Below, in pieces: positions 31,494 to 41,664 of a stretch of DNA of 64,000 nucleotides; position 1 is the stretch's first letter; each line of letters opens with the position of its first letter. Under the pieces are notes generated by a model, which was not told where the DNA came from, ran no database searches, and was given only the letters and a program-made list of their open reading frames with translations. Source of the stretch: Caenimonas sedimenti. Lineage in GTDB: Bacteria; Pseudomonadota; Gammaproteobacteria; Burkholderiales; Burkholderiaceae_C. The stretch is from positions 186,001 through 250,000 of the forward strand of contig NZ_VOBQ01000013.1 in assembly GCF_007833165.1 (NCBI RefSeq). Direction: 5' to 3'. The position numbers were made by a program, and so were the translations under genes.

Positions 31494-33467
31494 TCAGCCG
31501 GTGGCGGCAGCGGCCGTCTCGATGTCGCCGGAGAGCGCCAGCCAGCGTTCCTCCAGCGCGTCCAGCTCGTCGGTGATGGCCTTGAGGCGCCTCCCGGCGT
31601 CCGCCATGTCTTGCGCGGCCAAGGTCCCGTTCAGCTTTTCCTCGACGCCGGCCTTCTCCTGCTGCAGCGAAGCCATGCGGCGCTCCGCCTGCTCCAGCTC
31701 CTTCTTCAACGGCTTCAAGCGCGCCGCCAATTGCTGGCGCTGCTGGGCCTGGGCCTTGCGCTGCTCCTGAGGATTGCCGCGGGGCTCGGCCGGTGGTGGC
31801 GGGGCGACGGCGGCTGCTGGGAGCGCACCAGATGGCGCGCCACCTTTGGCAACCTGATCCCGGAGCCGCTTGGCTTCGTCCAGCAGGTACTTCTGGTAAT
31901 CGTCCAGGTCCCCATCGAACGGGCCGATGACGCCCCGCCCGACCAGCCAGAACTCGTCGCACACCGCGCGCAGCAGTGCACGGTCGTGGCTGACCAGCAT
32001 GACGGTGCCCTCGAACTCGTTCAGAGCCATGCCCAACGCTTCGCGCGTGTTCAGGTCGAGGTGGTTGGTGGGCTCGTCCAGCAGCAGCAGGTTGGGGCGC
32101 TGCCAGACGATCATGGCCAGCACCAGCCGCGCCTTCTCGCCGCCGCTCATCGTGCCGACTGCCTGCTGCACCATGTCGCCGCTGAAGAGGAACTGGCCGA
32201 GGAAATTGCGCAGGTCCTGTTCGCGCGAAGACTGCCCGAGCGCCGCGCCGGTGTCACGCGCCAGGCGGATCATGTGCTCCAGCGGCGTGTCCTGCGGGCG
32301 CAGCACGTCGAGCTCCTGCTGCGCGAAGTAGCCGATGGCCAGGCCCTTGCCTTCGGTGATGTTGCCCGCCATGGGCGGCATGGTCCGGGCGATGGTCTTC
32401 ACCAGCGTCGACTTGCCCTGGCCGTTGGCGCCCAGGATGCCGATGCGCTGGCCCGCCATCACCGACCGGTTCACGCCGCTCAGGATGACGTTGTCTTCGC
32501 CGTAGCCGAACGCCGCGTCGCTGATCGCCAGCATGGGGTTCGGCAGGTTGGCCGGCTCCTTGAACTCGAAGGTGAACTCCGCGTTCGCCAGCACCGGCGC
32601 GATCTTCTCCATGCGCTCCAGCGCCTTGACGCGGCTTTGCGCCTGCTTGGCCTTGCTGGCCTTGGCCTTGAAGCGGTCGATGAACTTCTGCAGGTGGGCG
32701 ATCTTGTCCTTCTGCTTGGAGAAGGCGGCCGACTGCTGCTCCAGCTGCTGCGCGCGCAACAGCTCGAAGCCGCTGTAGTTGCTGCCATAGCGCGTGAGCT
32801 GCTGCTGCTCGATGTGCAGAGTGACGCCCGTGACGGCGTCGAGGAATTCGCGGTCGTGGCTGATGATGATCAGCGTGCCGGCATAGCGCTGCAGCCAGCC
32901 TTCCAGCCAGACCAGGGCATCCAGGTCCAGGTGGTTGGTGGGTTCGTCCAGCAGGAGCAGGTCGGACGGGCTCATCAGCGCCCGTGCCAGCTGCAGGCGC
33001 ATCCGCCAGCCGCCGGAGAAGCTGTTCACCGGCTGGTCGAGTTCGTGCGGGCGGAAACCCAGCCCGAGGATCAGCGACTGGGCCCGGGGCCCGGCGTCGT
33101 GCTCTCCGGCATCTGCCAGGTCGGAATGGGCATGCGCGATCGCGTAGCCGTCGCCGCTTTCCTCCGCGCGCGTGAGTTCATCGCGCAGCGCCATCAGGCG
33201 CGTGTCGCCGGCGAGCACGAAGGCGGTGGCCGCCTCGTCTGTCTCCGGCATGTTCTGCGCGACTTCGGCCTTCTGCCAGTGCGCCGGCAGCGAGAAGTCG
33301 CCGGCGTCCTCGTGCAGGGTGCCGTTCAGCAACGCGAACAGAGTGGACTTGCCCGCACCGTTGCGGCCGACCAGGCCGACCTTCTCGCCGGGGTTGATGG
33401 TGACCGAAACGCGATCGAGCAGCACCTTGGCGCCGCGGCGCAAGGTGACGTTGCGCAGCTGGATCAC
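31494..33467 (-). CDS. ABC-F family ATPase, YheS-like
   Basis: 657-residue soluble protein with two ABC ATPase domains and no membrane region. Walker A motifs are GLVGRNGAGKST (~34-42) and GILGANGQGKST, signatures FSGGWRMRLQLARAL and MSGGEKARLVLAM, Walker B LLLLDEPTNHLDL in both halves, and an arginine/lysine-rich inter-domain linker (DRFKAKASKAKQAQSRVKAL) typical of ribosome-binding ABC-F proteins. The C-terminal ~100 residues form a coiled coil after a Pro/Ala linker, as in YheS/Uup. The N-terminus (MIQLRNVTLRRGAKVLLDRV) resembles E. coli YheS most. It overlaps the upstream gene by 4 bp. Confidence 0.92.
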   Translation of the reverse strand: MIQLRNVTLRRGAKVLLDRVSVTINPGEKVGLVGRNGAGKSTLFALLNGTLHEDAGDFSLPAHWQKAEVAQNMPETDEAATAFVLAGDTRLMALRDELTRAEESGDGYAIAHAHSDLADAGEHDAGPRAQSLILGLGFRPHELDQPVNSFSGGWRMRLQLARALMSPSDLLLLDEPTNHLDLDALVWLEGWLQRYAGTLIIISHDREFLDAVTGVTLHIEQQQLTRYGSNYSGFELLRAQQLEQQSAAFSKQKDKIAHLQKFIDRFKAKASKAKQAQSRVKALERMEKIAPVLANAEFTFEFKEPANLPNPMLAISDAAFGYGEDNVILSGVNRSVMAGQRIGILGANGQGKSTLVKTIARTMPPMAGNITEGKGLAIGYFAQQELDVLRPQDTPLEHMIRLARDTGAALGQSSREQDLRNFLGQFLFSGDMVQQAVGTMSGGEKARLVLAMIVWQRPNLLLLDEPTNHLDLNTREALGMALNEFEGTVMLVSHDRALLRAVCDEFWLVGRGVIGPFDGDLDDYQKYLLDEAKRLRDQVAKGGAPSGALPAAAVAPPPPAEPRGNPQEQRKAQAQQRQQLAARLKPLKKELEQAERRMASLQQEKAGVEEKLNGTLAAQDMADAGRRLKAITDELDALEERWLALSGDIETAAAATG

Positions 33468-34705
33468 TTGTTGCCCAGCTTCGAGAAGGCCTGCTCGAAG
33501 TCGGCCAGCAGGTCGGCTTCGGCCTCGATGCCCACCGACACGCGGATCAGCGAGTCGGCGATCTGCATGCTCTGGCGCATCTGCTCGCCCATCTCCCAGA
33601 AGATGGTCCGGGCGGCCGGCAGGGCCAGCGTGCGGTTGTCGCCGAGGTGGCTCGACTTGATGACGAGTTCCAGCGCGTTCAGCACGTCGAACGGGTCGAC
33701 ACCGTCCACCGTTTCGAAGCTGAACAGCGCGCCGTAGCCGCTGAACAGGTCCGTGGCCCGCCCATGCTGGTCGTGGCTCTTCAATCCCGGGTAGTGCACG
33801 GCCGACACCAAGGGCGCGGCCTCCAGCCAGCGCGCCAGTGCCATGGCGTTGCCGCAGGCGCGCTCCATGCGCAGCGTGAGCGTTTCGGCGCCGGTTGCGA
33901 TGCGATGGCCGTGCTCCGCGCTGAGCGTGCCGCCCAGGTCGCGCAAACCCTTCTTGCGGATCTGCAGCAGGCCCCAGTTCGCCTGGGCCCCCTTGCGATA
34001 GGCCGGCAGCAGGTTGGGGTACGCAGCCCAGTCATACAGCCCGGTGTCGCTCACCGAGCCGCCCAGGGCGTTGCCGTGGCCGCAGATCGCCTTGGAGAGC
34101 GAATGGATGACGAGTGACGCGCCCACGGCCTTGGGCCTGAACAGCCGCGGCGTGGTCAGTGTGTTGTCGACGATGTAGACGATCTGGCGCGCCGTGCACA
34201 GCTGGCCGATGCCGGCCAGGTCGGCCACCTGGGTGCGCGGGTTGGCGATGGTTTCCACGAACACCATGCGCGTCTCGGGGCGCAGCGCCTGTTCGACGTT
34301 CGCGGCATCGGTGGCGTCGACCAGGGTCACTTCGCAGCCCAGCTGGGTGAGGGTGCTGAACCAGCTGGCCGTGTTGCCGAACAGGAAGCGGCTTGCCACC
34401 ACATGGTCGCCACGCTGGAGCAGCGCCGTCATGGTGGAAATGATCGCGGCCATGCCGGAGGCGAAGCTCACCGTGCCGACGGCGTCTTCCATCAGGGTGA
34501 TCTTGGCTTCCAGCGCGGCGGTGGTCGGGTTGCCCTGGCGGCCGTAGACGTAGCCGCTCTTGTCGCCCTGGAACACGGCGGTGAGGTCTTCGGCACGCTC
34601 GTAGCCGTAGCCGGTCGCGATATGGAGGGGCTTGTGCGTGGCGCCATGCTCGGCGCCGGCAGCGCGGTCGGCGTGCAGGATGCGGGTGGAGATATCGCGG
34701 GTCAT
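33464..34705 (-). CDS. Cystathionine gamma-synthase family PLP enzyme
   Basis: 413-residue fold-type I PLP enzyme of the Cys/Met metabolism family. Motifs: YGRQGNPTTAALEAKI, FASGMAAI, phosphate/ring contacts FVETIANPRTQVADL and IVDNTLTTP (Asp180), and the Schiff-base lysine Lys205 in VIHSLSKAICGHG. Members act in trans-sulfuration or direct sulfhydrylation of O-acyl-homoserine; sequence alone does not separate these, so no symbol is given. It overlaps the ABC-F gene by 4 bp and lies 13 bp after prmB on the same strand. Confidence 0.9.
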   Translation of the reverse strand: MTRDISTRILHADRAAGAEHGATHKPLHIATGYGYERAEDLTAVFQGDKSGYVYGRQGNPTTAALEAKITLMEDAVGTVSFASGMAAIISTMTALLQRGDHVVASRFLFGNTASWFSTLTQLGCEVTLVDATDAANVEQALRPETRMVFVETIANPRTQVADLAGIGQLCTARQIVYIVDNTLTTPRLFRPKAVGASLVIHSLSKAICGHGNALGGSVSDTGLYDWAAYPNLLPAYRKGAQANWGLLQIRKKGLRDLGGTLSAEHGHRIATGAETLTLRMERACGNAMALARWLEAAPLVSAVHYPGLKSHDQHGRATDLFSGYGALFSFETVDGVDPFDVLNALELVIKSSHLGDNRTLALPAARTIFWEMGEQMRQSMQIADSLIRVSVGIEAEADLLADFEQAFSKLGNK

Positions 34706-34718
34706 TGCCGCGATTTTC

Positions 34719-35588
34719 TCATCCCTGCGAGAGCAGCGCCTCCCGGGTCAGCAAGAGAACCTGATCCTCCCCGGCGCTGGTCTCCAGCCAGACGGCTTCC
34801 AGCTGGGGAAAAGCGGCCTCGAAGTGGTCCCGTTCATTGCCGATCTCCAGCACCAGTACCGCGTCCGGGCCCATGCGCGACGGCGCGTCCCGCAGCAGCC
34901 CGCGGATGAAATCCATGCCGTCCGGCCCGCCGGCGAGGGCCAGGCGAGGTTCGGCCAGGTACTCCGGCGGCAGCGCGCCCATGCTGCCTTCGCTCACGTA
35001 GGGCGGGTTGCACAGGATCAGGTCGTAGGGACCGGGCAGGGCCTGCAGGCCGTCCGACGGATGGACGGAGATCCGTTCCTCCAGTCCGTGTTTGCCCACA
35101 TTGATCCGCGCCACCTCGAGGGCGTCCAGCGAGATGTCCGCCGCATCGACCAGCACGTCGGGGTAGGCCATGGCGGCCAGCACCGCCAGGCTGCCATTGC
35201 CGGTGCACAGGTCCAGCACCTGCCGCGTGCGGTCCGAGAGCCATGGGTCGATGCTGCCGTCGGCCAGCAACTCGGCGATGAAGCTGCGCGGGACGATGAC
35301 GCGCTCGTCCACGTAGAAAGGCACGCCTTGCAGCCAGGCTTCGCGGGTCAGGTAGGCCGCCGGCTGGCGAGTGGCGATCCGTTTGTCGAGCAGTGCCTCC
35401 ACGGCCGTCTGCTCCGCCGGGGTGACCGGGCGGCGTGCGTGGTCGTCCAGGCGATCGATCGGCAGCTGCAGCATCCACAGCACCAGCCAGGCTGCTTCAT
35501 CGAACGCATCCACGGTGCCGTGGCCGAAGGACACGCCCGCGGCTGCGAGGCGCTCCGCCCCCGCTTCAACCAGCTCCAGCAGGTTCAC
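34719..35588 (-). CDS. prmB: Ribosomal protein L3 N5-glutamine methyltransferase
   Basis: 289-residue SAM-dependent methyltransferase that modifies a glutamine of ribosomal protein L3. The N-terminal helical domain is followed by [16 protein letters not shown] (SAM-binding motif I) and the catalytic NPPY ([13 protein letters not shown]). [20 protein letters not shown] is the PrmB version of the PrmC/HemK linker. It is the last gene of the dap cluster, overlapping dapE by 4 bp. PrmC is an alternative, but the linker and context favour PrmB. Confidence 0.92.
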   Translation of the reverse strand: MNLLELVEAGAERLAAAGVSFGHGTVDAFDEAAWLVLWMLQLPIDRLDDHARRPVTPAEQTAVEALLDKRIATRQPAAYLTREAWLQGVPFYVDERVIVPRSFIAELLADGSIDPWLSDRTRQVLDLCTGNGSLAVLAAMAYPDVLVDAADISLDALEVARINVGKHGLEERISVHPSDGLQALPGPYDLILCNPPYVSEGSMGALPPEYLAEPRLALAGGPDGMDFIRGLLRDAPSRMGPDAVLVLEIGNERDHFEAAFPQLEAVWLETSAGEDQVLLLTREALLSQG

Positions 35589-36739
35589 GTCGCCGCCTGC
35601 GCGTCCAGGTTTTCCAGCACGCGCCGGTAGATGTTCTTCAGCGGCTCGATGTCCGCCACCCGCACGTGCTCGTCGATCTTGTGGATGCTGGCATTGAGCG
35701 GTCCGAACTCGATCACCTGCGGGCAGATGCGCGAGATGAAGCGGCCGTCGCTGGTGCCGCCGGTGGTGGAGAGCTCGGTCTCGAGGCCGGTTTCGTCGCG
35801 GATGGCGGCCTGTACGGCGCCCACCAGTTCGCCGGGCGTGGTCAGGAAGGGCTGGCCACCGACCGTCCAGGCCAGCTCGTAGTCGAGCGCATGGCGGTCG
35901 AGGATGTCATGCACGCGCTTCTGCAGGTCTTCGGCCGTGCTGACGCTCGCGAAGCGGAAGTTGAAATCCACCACCACCGTGCCCGGGATGATGTTGCCCG
36001 CGCCGGTGCCGCCGTGGATGTTGCTGATCTGCCAGCTGGTGGGCGGGAAGTAGTCGTTGCCCCAATCCCATTCGGTGGTCGCCATCTCATCGAGGGCGGG
36101 CAGCACCAGGTGGATGGGGTTCTTCGCGAGCTGGGGGTAGGCGATGTGGCCCTGGATGCCCTTGACCGTCAACTTGCCGGTCAGGCTGCCGCGCCGCCCG
36201 TTCTTGATCATGTCGCCCAGGCGCTCCACCGAAGTGGGCTCGCCAACGATGCAGTAGTCCAGCTGTTCGCCGCGTTCCTGCAGCCGCTGGCACACCACCA
36301 CCGTGCCATCGACGCTGGGGCCCTCTTCGTCGGAGGTGAGCAGCAGGGCGATGGACAGGGCGGGATCGGGTTTTGCAGCCAGGAATTCTTCCACCGCGAC
36401 CGTGAAGGCGGCGATCGAAGTCTTCATGTCCGCGGCGCCGCGCCCGTAGAGCAGGCCATCACGATGGCTGGGCACGAAGGGGTCGCTGTGCCACTGTTCC
36501 AATGGCCCGGTCGGCACCACGTCGGTGTGGCCCGCGAAGACCAGCGTGCGCGCGCCGCGGCCGGGTCGCCTGGCCCAGAGATTCGTGACCCGGAAACCGT
36601 CCGGGCCGCTCAGCATGGTTTCGCAGGCGAACCCGAGGGGCGCGAGACGCCCCGCCAAGATGGACTGGCACTCGCCGTCAGCCGGCGTGACGGTGCGCTG
36701 GGAGATGAGTTGTTCGGTAAGGCGAAGGGCGCTCGACAT
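35585..36739 (-). CDS. dapE: Succinyl-diaminopimelate desuccinylase
   Basis: 384-residue M20 metallopeptidase-family enzyme of the lysine/meso-diaminopimelate pathway, hydrolysing N-succinyl-LL-DAP. Metal ligands are visible in [23 protein letters not shown] and [13 protein letters not shown] (catalytic EE), and the C-terminal [12 protein letters not shown] and the His in [11 protein letters not shown] are characteristic. Together with dapC and dapD it covers the succinylase branch. It sits 4 bp after pilU and overlaps prmB by 4 bp. Confidence 0.96.
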   Translation of the reverse strand: MSSALRLTEQLISQRTVTPADGECQSILAGRLAPLGFACETMLSGPDGFRVTNLWARRPGRGARTLVFAGHTDVVPTGPLEQWHSDPFVPSHRDGLLYGRGAADMKTSIAAFTVAVEEFLAAKPDPALSIALLLTSDEEGPSVDGTVVVCQRLQERGEQLDYCIVGEPTSVERLGDMIKNGRRGSLTGKLTVKGIQGHIAYPQLAKNPIHLVLPALDEMATTEWDWGNDYFPPTSWQISNIHGGTGAGNIIPGTVVVDFNFRFASVSTAEDLQKRVHDILDRHALDYELAWTVGGQPFLTTPGELVGAVQAAIRDETGLETELSTTGGTSDGRFISRICPQVIEFGPLNASIHKIDEHVRVADIEPLKNIYRRVLENLDAQAAT

Positions 36740-36743
36740 CCCG

Positions 36744-37889
36744 CTAGTGTTTCACGTCCAGCGTGATTTCGGTGAAGGAGGGTTCGTCGTCGACCTCTTC
36801 CTCCGCCTGCTGGTTGGGGTTGTTCCCCGTCGAGGTGTTCTGCAGCCGCCATTGCAGGTTGGTCGGCGAATCGGCGTAGGCCAGGCCTTCCTTCTTGTCG
36901 ACGGTACCTTCCATGATCAGGCGGGCGATGTCCGCCTCGAAAGTCTGCGAGCCTTCGGCCATCGACTGCTCCATGGCCTCTTTCACGCCCGAGAAGTCGC
37001 CTTTCTCGATCAGGTCGGCCACCAGCTTGGTGTTCAGCATCACCTCCACCGCCGGGGCGCGGCCCCCGCTCACGGTGCGCAGCAGGCGCTGCGACACCAC
37101 AGCCTTGAGTGCCGCGGCCAGGTCACCCAGCATGGTGGGACGCACCTCGACGGGGTAGAACGACAAGATGCGGTTCAGGGCCTGGTAACTGTTGTTCGCG
37201 TGCATCGTCGCCAGGCACAGGTGGCCCGACTGGGCGTAGGCGATGGCGGCGGACATGGTCTCGCGGTCGCGGATTTCACCGACCAGGATGACGTCGGGGG
37301 CCTGCCGCAGGGCGTTCTTCAAGGCGGTCTGCATCGACTGCGTGTCGCTGCCGACCTCCCGCTGGTTCACCACGCACTTCTTGTTGCGGAACAGGAATTC
37401 GACCGGGTCCTCGATGGTGAGGATGTGGCCAGCCATGTTCTCGTTGCGGTGGTCCATCATCGAAGCAAGCGTGGTGCTCTTGCCGGCGCCGGTGGAGCCC
37501 ACCATCAGCAGCAGGCCGCGCTTGGCCATGATCAGTTCGGCCAGGATCATGGGCACGGACAGCGAGCCCAGCGGCGGGATGTCGGTCGCGATGTACCGGA
37601 TGACGGCGGCGATGGTGCCGCGCTGCCGCATGGCGGAGAAGCGGAAGTTGCCGGCGCCCTCGACGGCGTGGGCCATGTTCAGCTCGCCGGTCTGGTCGAG
37701 TTCCTCGATGCGGTGGGCCGGCAGCACTTCGGCCAGCAGTTGGCGAGTGGCCTCCGGCGGCAGCATCTGGTTGTTGATCGGCAGACACTGCCCGTTGATC
37801 TTGATCATGGCCGGCGCGTGCGCCGACAGATAGACGTCCGAGGCCTTTTTCTCGGCCATCAAACGCAAGATCTTTTCCATCGTGGACAT
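36744..37889 (-). CDS. pilU: Type IV pilus retraction ATPase, PilU/PilT family
   Basis: 381-residue hexameric secretion ATPase that powers pilus retraction. Seen: N-terminal PAS-like domain ([20 protein letters not shown]), Walker [18 protein letters not shown], Asp box IEDPVEFLF, Walker [16 protein letters not shown] and the His box [14 protein letters not shown]. The longer C-terminus with an acidic tail ([20 protein letters not shown]) fits PilU rather than PilT. It is embedded between dapD and dapE, apart from other pilus genes. Confidence 0.9.
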   Translation of the reverse strand: MSTMEKILRLMAEKKASDVYLSAHAPAMIKINGQCLPINNQMLPPEATRQLLAEVLPAHRIEELDQTGELNMAHAVEGAGNFRFSAMRQRGTIAAVIRYIATDIPPLGSLSVPMILAELIMAKRGLLLMVGSTGAGKSTTLASMMDHRNENMAGHILTIEDPVEFLFRNKKCVVNQREVGSDTQSMQTALKNALRQAPDVILVGEIRDRETMSAAIAYAQSGHLCLATMHANNSYQALNRILSFYPVEVRPTMLGDLAAALKAVVSQRLLRTVSGGRAPAVEVMLNTKLVADLIEKGDFSGVKEAMEQSMAEGSQTFEADIARLIMEGTVDKKEGLAYADSPTNLQWRLQNTSTGNNPNQQAEEEVDDEPSFTEITLDVKH

Positions 37890-37936
37890 GGGACCCCTCC
37901 GTCCTTCGGTTACTTCCGCCTACCCCTGGCGCACGT

Positions 37937-38761
37937 TCAATCGCGCAACAGGTCGTTCAAGCTGGTTTTCGCGCGCGTCTGCGCATCGACCCGCTTGACG
38001 ATGATTGCAGCATACAGGCTGTATTTGCCGCCGTCTTTGGGGAGACTCCCGGAAATGACCACCGAACCCGCCGGAATCCGGCCATAGGTCACGGCGCCCG
38101 TCGCCCGGTCGTAGATCGGGGTGCTCTGGCCCAGGTAGACGCCCATGGAAATCACCGAGTTCTCCTCGACGATCACCCCCTCCACCACCTCGGAGCGGGC
38201 GCCGATGAAGCAGTTGTCCTCGATGATCGTGGGGTTGGCCTGCAGGGGCTCCAGCACGCCACCCAGGCCGACGCCGCCGGAAAGGTGCACGTTCTTGCCC
38301 ACCTGGGCGCAGGAACCGACGGTGGCCCAGGTGTCCACCATGGTGCCTTCGTCGACGTAGGCGCCGATGTTCACGTAACTGGGCATCAGGATGGCGCCCT
38401 TGGCGATGTAGCTGCCCCGCCGGGCGACCGCCGGCGGCACCACGCGCACGCCCGTGGCCGCCATTTCCTCGGGCGACAGGTGGGCGAACTTGGTCTGCAC
38501 CTTGTCGTAGAAGCCCAGGTCGCCGGCCCGCATGACCTCGTTTTCCTTCAGCCGGAACGACAGCAGCACCGCCTTCTTGACCCACTGGTGCACCGTCCAC
38601 TGGCCGACGCCTTCCCGGGTGGCGACCCGCAGGTGGCCGTTGTTCATCTCCGCGATGACGTGGTCCACGGCCTCCAGCACTTCCTTCGGGGCGGACTTGG
38701 GCGAGAGGGTTGCGCGGTTTTCCCACGCGTTGTCGATGGTTTGCTGCAGTTGCTGGCTCAT
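37937..38761 (-). CDS. dapD: Tetrahydrodipicolinate N-succinyltransferase
   Basis: 274-residue left-handed beta-helix (hexapeptide-repeat) acyltransferase that succinylates tetrahydrodipicolinate. The start at ATG 38761 gives [20 protein letters not shown], the usual N-terminus, and overlaps the dapC stop by 4 bp (ATGA). Hexapeptide repeats run from about residue 105 to 225 ([40 protein letters not shown]). Length is exactly that of the family. Confidence 0.96.
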   Translation of the reverse strand: MSQQLQQTIDNAWENRATLSPKSAPKEVLEAVDHVIAEMNNGHLRVATREGVGQWTVHQWVKKAVLLSFRLKENEVMRAGDLGFYDKVQTKFAHLSPEEMAATGVRVVPPAVARRGSYIAKGAILMPSYVNIGAYVDEGTMVDTWATVGSCAQVGKNVHLSGGVGLGGVLEPLQANPTIIEDNCFIGARSEVVEGVIVEENSVISMGVYLGQSTPIYDRATGAVTYGRIPAGSVVISGSLPKDGGKYSLYAAIIVKRVDAQTRAKTSLNDLLRD

Positions 38762-39957
38762 GAAGTGACTTCGGATTTCCGGACGAATTGGACAATGCGC
38801 TGGGCGGCCTCCACGCATTCGGCGGTGTCGGCGACCAGGGCCAGGCGCACGCGGCCGGCGCCCGGATTGGTGCCGCCAGCCTCGCGGGCGAGGTAGCTGC
38901 CCGGCAGTACCGTTACATTGTATTGAGAGAGCAGCTCGCGGGCGAATTCCGTGTCGCTGCCCTTCACGCCGGCCCAGAGATAGAACGATGCGTCGGGCAG
39001 CCGGACGTCCAGCACTTGCGCGAGCAAGGGCGTGACTTCGGCGAATTTGCGGCGGTACTGCTCGCGGTTGGCCGCCACGTGCGCCTCATCGTTCCAGGCC
39101 GCCACGCTGGCCGCCTGGACCACCGGGCTCATCGCGCTGCCGTGGTATGTGCGATACAGCAGGAACTGCTTGATGCAGGCGGAGTCACCCGCGACGAAGC
39201 CGCTGCGCAGGCCCGGCACGTTGCTGCGCTTGGACAGGCTGGTGAACGAGACCAGCCGGGGAAACTCGGTTCGGCCCAGCTTGCGGGCGGCTTCCAGGCC
39301 GCCCAGCGGCGGGGTGTCGCCGAAGTAGATTTCGCTGTAGCACTCGTCCGAGGCGATCACGAAGCCATGGCGGTCGGAAAGCTCGAACAGCTTTTTCCAC
39401 TCCTCGAGGGGCATCACCGCGCCCGTGGGGTTGCCCGGGGAGCAGACAAAAATCAGCTGCGTGCGGTTCCAGATCTCCGTAGGCACGGCGTCCCAGTCGA
39501 CGGCGAAGTTGCGCGCGGGGTCGCTGGGCGCGTAGTAGGCCTGCGCCCCTGCCAGCAGGGCTGCGCCTTCGTAGATCTGGTAGAACGGATTGGGGCAGAC
39601 GACGACCGCATCCCGGGTGGGGTCGATCACCGTCTGCGCGAATGCGAACAGGGCTTCGCGCGACCCGTTCACCGGCAGCATCTGCGTGTTCGCATCCACC
39701 CCCAGCAGGCCATAGCGCACTTGCAGCCAGTGGCGGAATGCTTCGCGCAGCTTGGGCTCGCCGGCCGTCGCCGGGTAGACCGAGAGCCCCGCGAGCGAGC
39801 CGGTCAGCGCCTCCTTGATGAATTCCGGCGTGGCGTGTTTCGGCTCGCCGATGCCCAGGCTGATGGGGCGGTAGGCCGGGTTGGGCGTGACCCCGGCGAA
39901 CAGTTGCCGCAGCCGTTCGAAGGGATAGGGCTGCAGCCGGGACAACAGGGGGTTCAT
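38758..39957 (-). CDS. dapC: Succinyldiaminopimelate transaminase
   Basis: 399-residue fold-type I aminotransferase acting before dapE in lysine synthesis (N-succinyl-2-amino-6-ketopimelate to N-succinyl-LL-DAP). Start ATG 39957 ([20 protein letters not shown]). Motifs: [44 protein letters not shown] and the Schiff-base lysine in [18 protein letters not shown]. It is the first gene of the dapC-dapD-pilU-dapE-prmB cluster. Confidence 0.95.
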   Translation of the reverse strand: MNPLLSRLQPYPFERLRQLFAGVTPNPAYRPISLGIGEPKHATPEFIKEALTGSLAGLSVYPATAGEPKLREAFRHWLQVRYGLLGVDANTQMLPVNGSREALFAFAQTVIDPTRDAVVVCPNPFYQIYEGAALLAGAQAYYAPSDPARNFAVDWDAVPTEIWNRTQLIFVCSPGNPTGAVMPLEEWKKLFELSDRHGFVIASDECYSEIYFGDTPPLGGLEAARKLGRTEFPRLVSFTSLSKRSNVPGLRSGFVAGDSACIKQFLLYRTYHGSAMSPVVQAASVAAWNDEAHVAANREQYRRKFAEVTPLLAQVLDVRLPDASFYLWAGVKGSDTEFARELLSQYNVTVLPGSYLAREAGGTNPGAGRVRLALVADTAECVEAAQRIVQFVRKSEVTS

Positions 39958-40118
39958 GGGCGGGATTATCTCCGCCACCGCGGACCAGTCCGCGTGCAGT
40001 ACCGGGCTGCGCGACTTTTGGTATCAGGAACCGACTCTGGCATGAAATAGCGGCACTGAGCGGGGCCGCAACCACGAAAGTGCAGGCACAAGCATGTGCT
40101 TGGGCCACCTGGATCTCC

Positions 40119-40571
40119 ATGACGATCCGTGCGATCTCCCCCCGCTCCGCGGCTTTTGTGACCCTGATGGCTGCCGCCGCCGCCCTCACCGGCTGCTATG
40201 TGGTGCCCCTGCAGCAACCCCAGCCCGGTCCCGCCGTCATTCACGTTCCCACGCCACCGCCACCCGGGCCGGTGACTTTCACCGCGCGGCTGTACCCGTC
40301 GAACGACCTGGCGTCCCAGTATGGGATGGTCGGGGCACTGGTGACCAACGACCTGAACGGCCGGGGCCACTTCAGCACGAACATCGGTGGCGAAGCCTTC
40401 ACCGGGGAAGCGACGCGGCACGCAGGTTCGCCGCGGGACGGAGTGGCCAATGGCGCGGGCAACCGCGGCGGCTACATCAACTGCCGCTACACCATGAACT
40501 CGCCGACGCTGGGCACGGGCACCTGCCGCCTCTCCACGGGCGCCACGTTCACCATGCACGTGGGCAGCTGA
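40119..40571 (+). CDS. Small hypothetical lipoprotein
   Basis: 150-residue predicted lipoprotein from the ATG at 40119: signal peptide with lipobox ALTGC, then a Pro-rich linker (QQPQPGPAVIHVPTPPPPGP) and a ~95-residue beta-rich domain (VTFTARLYPSNDLASQYGMV... YINCRYTMNSPTLGTGTCRL) with a Cys pair that could form a disulfide. The frame extends upstream to 40080, but that would bury the signal. It is divergent from dapC. Function not recognised. Confidence 0.75.
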   Translation: MTIRAISPRSAAFVTLMAAAAALTGCYVVPLQQPQPGPAVIHVPTPPPPGPVTFTARLYPSNDLASQYGMVGALVTNDLNGRGHFSTNIGGEAFTGEATRHAGSPRDGVANGAGNRGGYINCRYTMNSPTLGTGTCRLSTGATFTMHVGS

Positions 40572-40580
40572 GAGGATCCA

Positions 40581-40598
40581 GCCCGCCGTTGCGCGGGC
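40581..40598. terminator. Possible bidirectional hairpin between convergent genes
   Basis: GCCCGC (40581-40586) and GCGGGC (40593-40598) form a 6-bp GC stem with a 6-nt loop, in the 68-bp gap between the lipoprotein gene and the convergent DUF72 gene. There is no T-run, so termination is uncertain. Confidence 0.3.
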
Positions 40599-40639
40599 GC
40601 ATCTCCGGAGGTGGCGGCGCGACAGCCATGGCGCGCATG

Positions 40640-41521
40640 TTAGGCAGCCGGGTCTCCTGCCAGCCCGATCAGCTCGCGCGCATTGTCCGGCGCGTGGCGC
40701 TTGTCGGTGTTGTCGAAATAGCAGTAGACGTCACGGCCGGTACGCACCGGTGGGCGCTCTCGCGTGATGAGGCGCGCATCGCTCACCTGCCGGCCGTCCC
40801 GCCAGGCCCGCACCAGCCGCGCCCAGCGTCGCAGTTCCTCGCTCGTGTAGCGGCTGTTGTACAGCTCGGTCGATCCATGCAGGCGCATGTAGACGAAATC
40901 CGCGGTGACGTCCTCGTACAGGGGCCAGGGCTTGGGGGTGTCCGCCACCACCCAGGCGACACCGTGCTTGCGCAACTGGCGCACGAAATCGGGCGTGACG
41001 AAGCTGGCATGGCGCACTTCGACGGCGTGGCGCCAGCGGCGGTTGCGCTGGGGCTCCAGGCTGGCCCGTCCTTGCAGGCGTTCATCGTGTCCGGCCGCCA
41101 GCTTGGCGGCGGCCGCGGCTGTCTTCGGGAGGAGCCGGAAGAACGCCTCGAACAGCGCCGGGTCGTACTGGAGATTCGGCGGAAACTGCCAGAGGATGGG
41201 ACCGAGCTTGTCGCCCAGCTCGAACAGCCCGGACGCGAGGAAATTGGCGAGCGCCTGTTCGACCTTGCGCAGGCGCAGCATGTGGGTGATGTAGCGGCTG
41301 CCCTTGACCGCGAAGACGAAGCCGGGCGGCGTCTGCCGCGCCCACATCGCGTAGCTGGAGGGCCGTTGCAGCGAATAGAACGAGCCGTTCAGCTCCAGCG
41401 AGGGGAACTGGCCGGCCGCGAACTGGAGCTCGCGCGCCTGCGCCAGCCCCTTCGGATAGAAGTGCCCGCGCCAGGGCGTGTAGCGCCAGCCCGAAACACC
41501 GATGAAGGCCTTGCCCGCCAT
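40640..41521 (-). CDS. DUF72-family (YecE-like) protein
   Basis: 293-residue TIM-barrel-like protein of the DUF72/YecE family. Diagnostic stretches: FIGVSGWRYTPWRGHFYPKG at the start, LELNGSFYSLQRPSSYAMWA, LGPILWQFPPNLQYD, AVEVRHASF, FVYMRLHGSTELYNSRYTSE and VYCYFDNTDKRHAPDNA. The biochemical function of the family is not established. It is transcribed away from smc across a 143-bp gap. Confidence 0.9.
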   Translation of the reverse strand: MAGKAFIGVSGWRYTPWRGHFYPKGLAQARELQFAAGQFPSLELNGSFYSLQRPSSYAMWARQTPPGFVFAVKGSRYITHMLRLRKVEQALANFLASGLFELGDKLGPILWQFPPNLQYDPALFEAFFRLLPKTAAAAAKLAAGHDERLQGRASLEPQRNRRWRHAVEVRHASFVTPDFVRQLRKHGVAWVVADTPKPWPLYEDVTADFVYMRLHGSTELYNSRYTSEELRRWARLVRAWRDGRQVSDARLITRERPPVRTGRDVYCYFDNTDKRHAPDNARELIGLAGDPAA

Positions 41522-41664
41522 GCCCTGTTTTTGCCAGAAACCGGCGGGGCGCGGTGGTCTCTACCACAAGTCGTTGCAAGCGCCGCCCCAGAGCGGAAAG
41601 AACGCTTTCGTCCGCACGGTATCATTCCCCGCTCTTTCAGAACCAGCATCACGGGCGAGGGGTC

